NCBI RefSeq assembly: GCF_002368435.1
Contig: NZ_AP018264.1
Location: 170,763-234,762, forward strand
Length of the DNA: 64,000 bases
Direction: 5' to 3'
Source: Kalymmatonema gypsitolerans NIES-4073
Lineage (GTDB): Bacteria; Cyanobacteriota; Cyanobacteriia; Cyanobacteriales; Nostocaceae
The number at the start of each line of letters is the position of its first letter. The stretch's first letter is position 1. The position numbers were made by a program, and so were the translations under genes. Of the stretch, positions 61,428 to 64,000 are shown piece by piece. Below the pieces are notes generated by a model. The model worked only from the letters and a program-made list of their open reading frames with translations. It did not search any database and was not told where the DNA came from.

Positions 61428-62118
61428 CTGAGAAATTAAGACGATACCCCATACCGTGCAAAGTTTCAATTGGGTTAGGACAGTCGTTACTTGTGAGTTT
61501 ACGACGTAACAAACGTATTTGCGCTGCCACTACATTACTACTAGATTCCGCATTAACTTCCCAAATTTGATTACGAATTTGCTCAGTCGTAACAATCTGG
61601 TTAGGATGGTTCATGAAATATTCCAATAGTTGGAATTCTTTATTAGTTAATGGAATACTTTGCTGTTCACCTGTTGTATTTTGTCTAACAACTGTACTGT
61701 TGCCATAGTCTAGAGTCAAGTTACCAACAGTTAATTGTTGGGGTTGAAAATGGGGGGAACGACGCTGCAAAGCCCGCAACCGTGCTAGAAGTTCCACCAT
61801 GCCGAAGGGTTTTACTAAATAGTCATCGGCACCTGCATCTAGTCCGGCAACTTTATCTTCCATTCTATCTTTAGCAGTTAGCATCAGGATAGGAAGAGGA
61901 TTACCTTTATAACGCAGTCTTTTACACAATTCTAAACCACTAATTCCTGGAAGCATCCAATCAAGAATCGCTACTGTATATTGCGCCGAACTATTTTCTA
62001 AGTAAGCCCATGCGTCATTACCATCCATAACCCAGTCAACTAGGTACTTTTGTTGATTTAAAGTACGCTTAATAGCTGCCCCCAAATCTGGCTCATCTTC
62101 GACTAGTAGCACCCTCAT
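61414..62118 (-). CDS. OmpR-type response regulator, NrsR/RppA-like (second)
   Basis: A 234-residue regulator from the ATG at 62118 (MRVLLVEDEPDLG), which aligns with the start of the paralogue at 30621-31358; an ATG at 62166 would add 16 residues. Phosphoacceptor D53 (ILDWMLPG) and the VKPFG lysine are present. The winged-helix domain has SSNVVAAQIRLLRRKL, nearly the same recognition segment as the paralogue (VSNVVAAQIRLLRRKL), so both may bind the same DNA. Boxes j and k lie 93 and 296 bp upstream. This suggests auto-regulation and cross-talk between the two systems. Confidence 0.87.
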   Translation of the reverse strand: MRVLLVEDEPDLGAAIKRTLNQQKYLVDWVMDGNDAWAYLENSSAQYTVAILDWMLPGISGLELCKRLRYKGNPLPILMLTAKDRMEDKVAGLDAGADDYLVKPFGMVELLARLRALQRRSPHFQPQQLTVGNLTLDYGNSTVVRQNTTGEQQSIPLTNKEFQLLEYFMNHPNQIVTTEQIRNQIWEVNAESSSNVVAAQIRLLRRKLTSNDCPNPIETLHGMGYRLNFSDESK

Positions 62119-62210
62119 ATCAAATTGGGTAGTTAAAAGTTCTTTGTAAGTCTGTGATTCTAGCATAGTTCGCCATAGGGATACCCCTATTAATAGGGTT
62201 GCAGAAATTT

Positions 62211-62228
62211 ATGAAATTAGGATGAAAT
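62211..62228 (-). promoter_or_regulatory. Direct-repeat box j
   Basis: ATGAAATTAGGATGAAAT, half-sites 11 bp apart, 93 bp upstream of the second response regulator. Confidence 0.75.
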
Positions 62229-62413
62229 TCTTAAAAATTAGGATTAGGCTATACAAAACCTGATAGTAGGCTAGTATCTTGTCTATACATCACTAAATAG
62301 AAAAGACTCAGTAAACAACTCGCTAAGGTATGGTGTGAGCTTAGTTTGAGGAGTTATAGAAACTAAGTTTTACAAGATGTTTATTGAGTCAATAATAATT
62401 TTGACATATCGAT

Positions 62414-62431
62414 ATGAAATTAAGATGAAAT
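62414..62431 (-). promoter_or_regulatory. Direct-repeat box k
   Basis: ATGAAATTAAGATGAAAT, half-sites 11 bp apart, 296 bp upstream of the second response regulator. It is oriented for a minus-strand target. Confidence 0.7.
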
Positions 62432-62666
62432 TTAGAGTAATTAAATAGATTTCATAAAATTTATAATTATCGTTATTTAATGTGCAAATACATTTGTTTT
62501 TTCTAAGTAAAGCTATAGATTATGTAATACATATTATATAGGATTGTAATTAATACGTATCCAATATCTCTTTTTTGTTGATACTTTGCGTTCTGCTCAA
62601 GTTAATTAATTAACATAAATAAATTATCACTACTGATTTTGGGAAAATTTAAATATTAAATAAAAA

Positions 62667-62684
62667 ATTTCATCTTGATTTCAT
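62667..62684 (+). promoter_or_regulatory. Direct-repeat box l (plus orientation)
   Basis: ATTTCATCTTGATTTCAT is the inverse form of the box, 291 bp upstream of the plus-strand SbnA-like gene. The orientation relative to the target is therefore the same as for the other boxes. Confidence 0.65.
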
Positions 62685-62974
62685 ATTTCTCCTTCAACAT
62701 AAAAATATGTCGAGTTCGTGATGGGTGTCAATATTTTTATGGGCGTAACTGAAATACTTACTAAGTTAGTCACCGATTCAAACTTAATTGCTATCTATTT
62801 TTGAGTAAATTGAAGCAGATTTAAGAGGTAATTAACTATACGGGCAATAGTTGTTAATTTTTTTATTTTCAAGAAAGCAATCTAGTAACGATGTTCCAAT
62901 AAAATCAACCCCAATGAGCAAGTTCATGTAGCTATGAGAATTTGTACTAATTTTTGAATTTTTGGGTACTTAAT

Positions 62975-64000
62975 ATGAATTATCTGGCAAAATCTTCATC
63001 CTTTGAAAGCATTTTCAACTCTCAGTGGAACAACCATAGTAAATGGAAAAATACTACGGCTGCTGATGTTACCCAGGCTATAGGAAATGTTCCAATTGTA
63101 AAACTCAAGAATATTTCTCCTATATGTGCTATCTCAGAATGCTTCTTGAAATTGGAAAGTTGTAATCCTGGGGGTTCAATTAAAGAAAAAAATGCAGTCT
63201 ACCTCGTGACGCGTGCGGAGGAAGAAGGGCTGCTTGTACCTGGTGGTACGATTATCGAGTCAAGCTCAGGAAATTTCGGCGTTGGGCTAGCGATGGTAGG
63301 AGCAGTTCGCGGTTATCGAGTGATGATTGTCGTCGATGCGAAAACTCCTCCACCTTTTAGACGAATGTTGAAAGCATACGGTGCAGAACTTGTGGATGTA
63401 CCACTTCATGAAGCAGACGAATCAGGCTCAATGCAGAAGGCAAGAATGAAAAAAGCAAAGGAGTTGGCTGCAAGCATACCTAATGCTTGGTATCCATGTC
63501 AGCATCTTAATCCTTTGAATACGGAGGCACATTCGTACTATACTGCCCGTGAGATTGAAGCTCACTTTTCTTCTGATCTGGATGCTGTGGTAGTTGGTGT
63601 TAGCACTGCGGGACAGATCATGGGCATAGCTCGTTATCTGAAACCGCGATTCCCAAACATACGCATTGTTGGCGTTGATGTGGTGGGTTCAGTAATTATG
63701 GGAACGCCAGCAAAACCGTACAAGATGACGGGTATTGGGTTATCTTTCTTTCCCCCAAATCTGGATCTTTCCCTGCTTGATCGCGCTTACGTAGTACCAG
63801 AAGATTTAGCTTACTCAGTGTGTCACATCCTGGCACGCCGTGAGGGATTGCTTCTAGGTGCATCAACAGGCGCAATTGTAGCAGGTGGCTTGCATCTGGC
63901 GCATGAACTGGGTGAGGGTGCGCGGATTCTGATGATCAATCCAGACCGAGGGGACAGATATCTTGAGACAGTGTATGATGCCGATTGGCTCGACCATCAT
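62975..64000 (+). CDS. SbnA-like PLP enzyme, 3' end cut by window
   Basis: The ATG at 62975 opens a frame of 342 codons running off the right edge. It is a cysteine-synthase-fold PLP enzyme: NPGGSIKEKNA with the Schiff-base Lys, ESSSGNFGVGLAM (the Ser/Asn substrate loop), VSTAGQIMG and a late LLLGASTGAIVAGG. The closing INPDRGDRYLETVYDADW matches SbnA, which makes N-(2-amino-2-carboxyethyl)-glutamate on the way to 2,3-diaminopropionate, a building block of siderophores such as staphyloferrin B. A plain cysteine synthase is less likely. A box lies 291 bp upstream. The partner sbnB and a metallophore cluster would be expected to the right. Confidence 0.75.
   Translation, partial: MNYLAKSSSFESIFNSQWNNHSKWKNTTAADVTQAIGNVPIVKLKNISPICAISECFLKLESCNPGGSIKEKNAVYLVTRAEEEGLLVPGGTIIESSSGNFGVGLAMVGAVRGYRVMIVVDAKTPPPFRRMLKAYGAELVDVPLHEADESGSMQKARMKKAKELAASIPNAWYPCQHLNPLNTEAHSYYTAREIEAHFSSDLDAVVVGVSTAGQIMGIARYLKPRFPNIRIVGVDVVGSVIMGTPAKPYKMTGIGLSFFPPNLDLSLLDRAYVVPEDLAYSVCHILARREGLLLGASTGAIVAGGLHLAHELGEGARILMINPDRGDRYLETVYDADWLDHH

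Larger units (their letters stand above)
62229..62974. other. Intergenic region between divergent genes
   Basis: About 750 bp, AT-rich, between the regulator and the SbnA-like gene. It holds boxes k and l, pointing in opposite directions. A 27-codon ORF starting at 62721 has no good ribosome-binding site and is not called. Confidence 0.5.

Noticed and set aside
62721..62804. A 27-codon ORF before the SbnA-like gene
   Set aside because: The ribosome-binding site is poor and the peptide shows no recognisable feature.

Overview
The window looks like accessory DNA, probably a plasmid or an integrative conjugative element, from a filamentous heterocyst-forming cyanobacterium of the Nostoc/Anabaena/Calothrix type. 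The pointers are many GCGATCGC (HIP1) octamers, Nostoc-type small dispersed repeats, group 2 sigma factors, DUF2808 proteins, an SLH-domain porin and a PcxA/CemA homologue. The species is an inference. No tRNA, rRNA or CRISPR array was seen.

Region 1 (1-13.6 kb) is a plus-strand type IV secretion/conjugation operon: VirB4-like ATPase (cut by the window edge), an exported VirB5/TrbJ-like protein, VirB6/TrbL, VirB8-like, VirB10/TrbI, VirB9-like, an unknown membrane-anchored protein, the VirD4 coupling ATPase, and a large unknown protein. A four-helix-bundle (S23/IVP family) gene flanked by inverted repeats sits inside the operon. Region 2 (13.8-19.9 kb) holds a PD-(D/E)XK-like protein, an IS200/IS605 element (intact TnpB, decayed TnpA) that splits a small gene, an HNH/AP2-like protein and three unknown genes.

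Region 3 (20-62.2 kb) is a metal-homeostasis island. It has two NrsR/NrsS-like two-component systems, two CzcA/NrsA-type RND pumps, one CzcB adaptor, a CDF exporter with a DUF190 protein and a His-rich lipoprotein, an SmtB/ArsR repressor divergent from a two-HMA Zn/Cd P-type ATPase, an NrsD/NreB-like MFS exporter with 23 His in its last 64 residues, MntH, an SLH porin, MscS, PcxA, two group 2 sigma factors and three DUF2808 proteins. A cbtB cobalt-transporter gene is cut by an IS630 element whose TA target duplication and imperfect terminal repeats can be read directly. The right edge starts an SbnA-like diaminopropionate-synthesis gene, which may belong to a metallophore pathway.

The most striking signal is a direct repeat of two ATGAAAT half-sites exactly 11 bp apart. 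There are 12 copies, all in the same orientation relative to a following gene. They lie upstream of the three DUF2808 genes, a small exported ORF, pcxA-sigma, czcA-lipoprotein-DUF190-czcD, czcB-czcA, an MFS gene, the second response regulator (twice) and the SbnA-like gene. This is the layout of an OmpR/PhoB-type binding box. It suggests that the NrsR-like regulators encoded here control the island, and themselves, as one regulon. The island also holds debris: a czcA fragment, a kinase 3' fragment, a PAP2 pseudogene, a nonsense codon in the mscS leader and MITE-like repeats.
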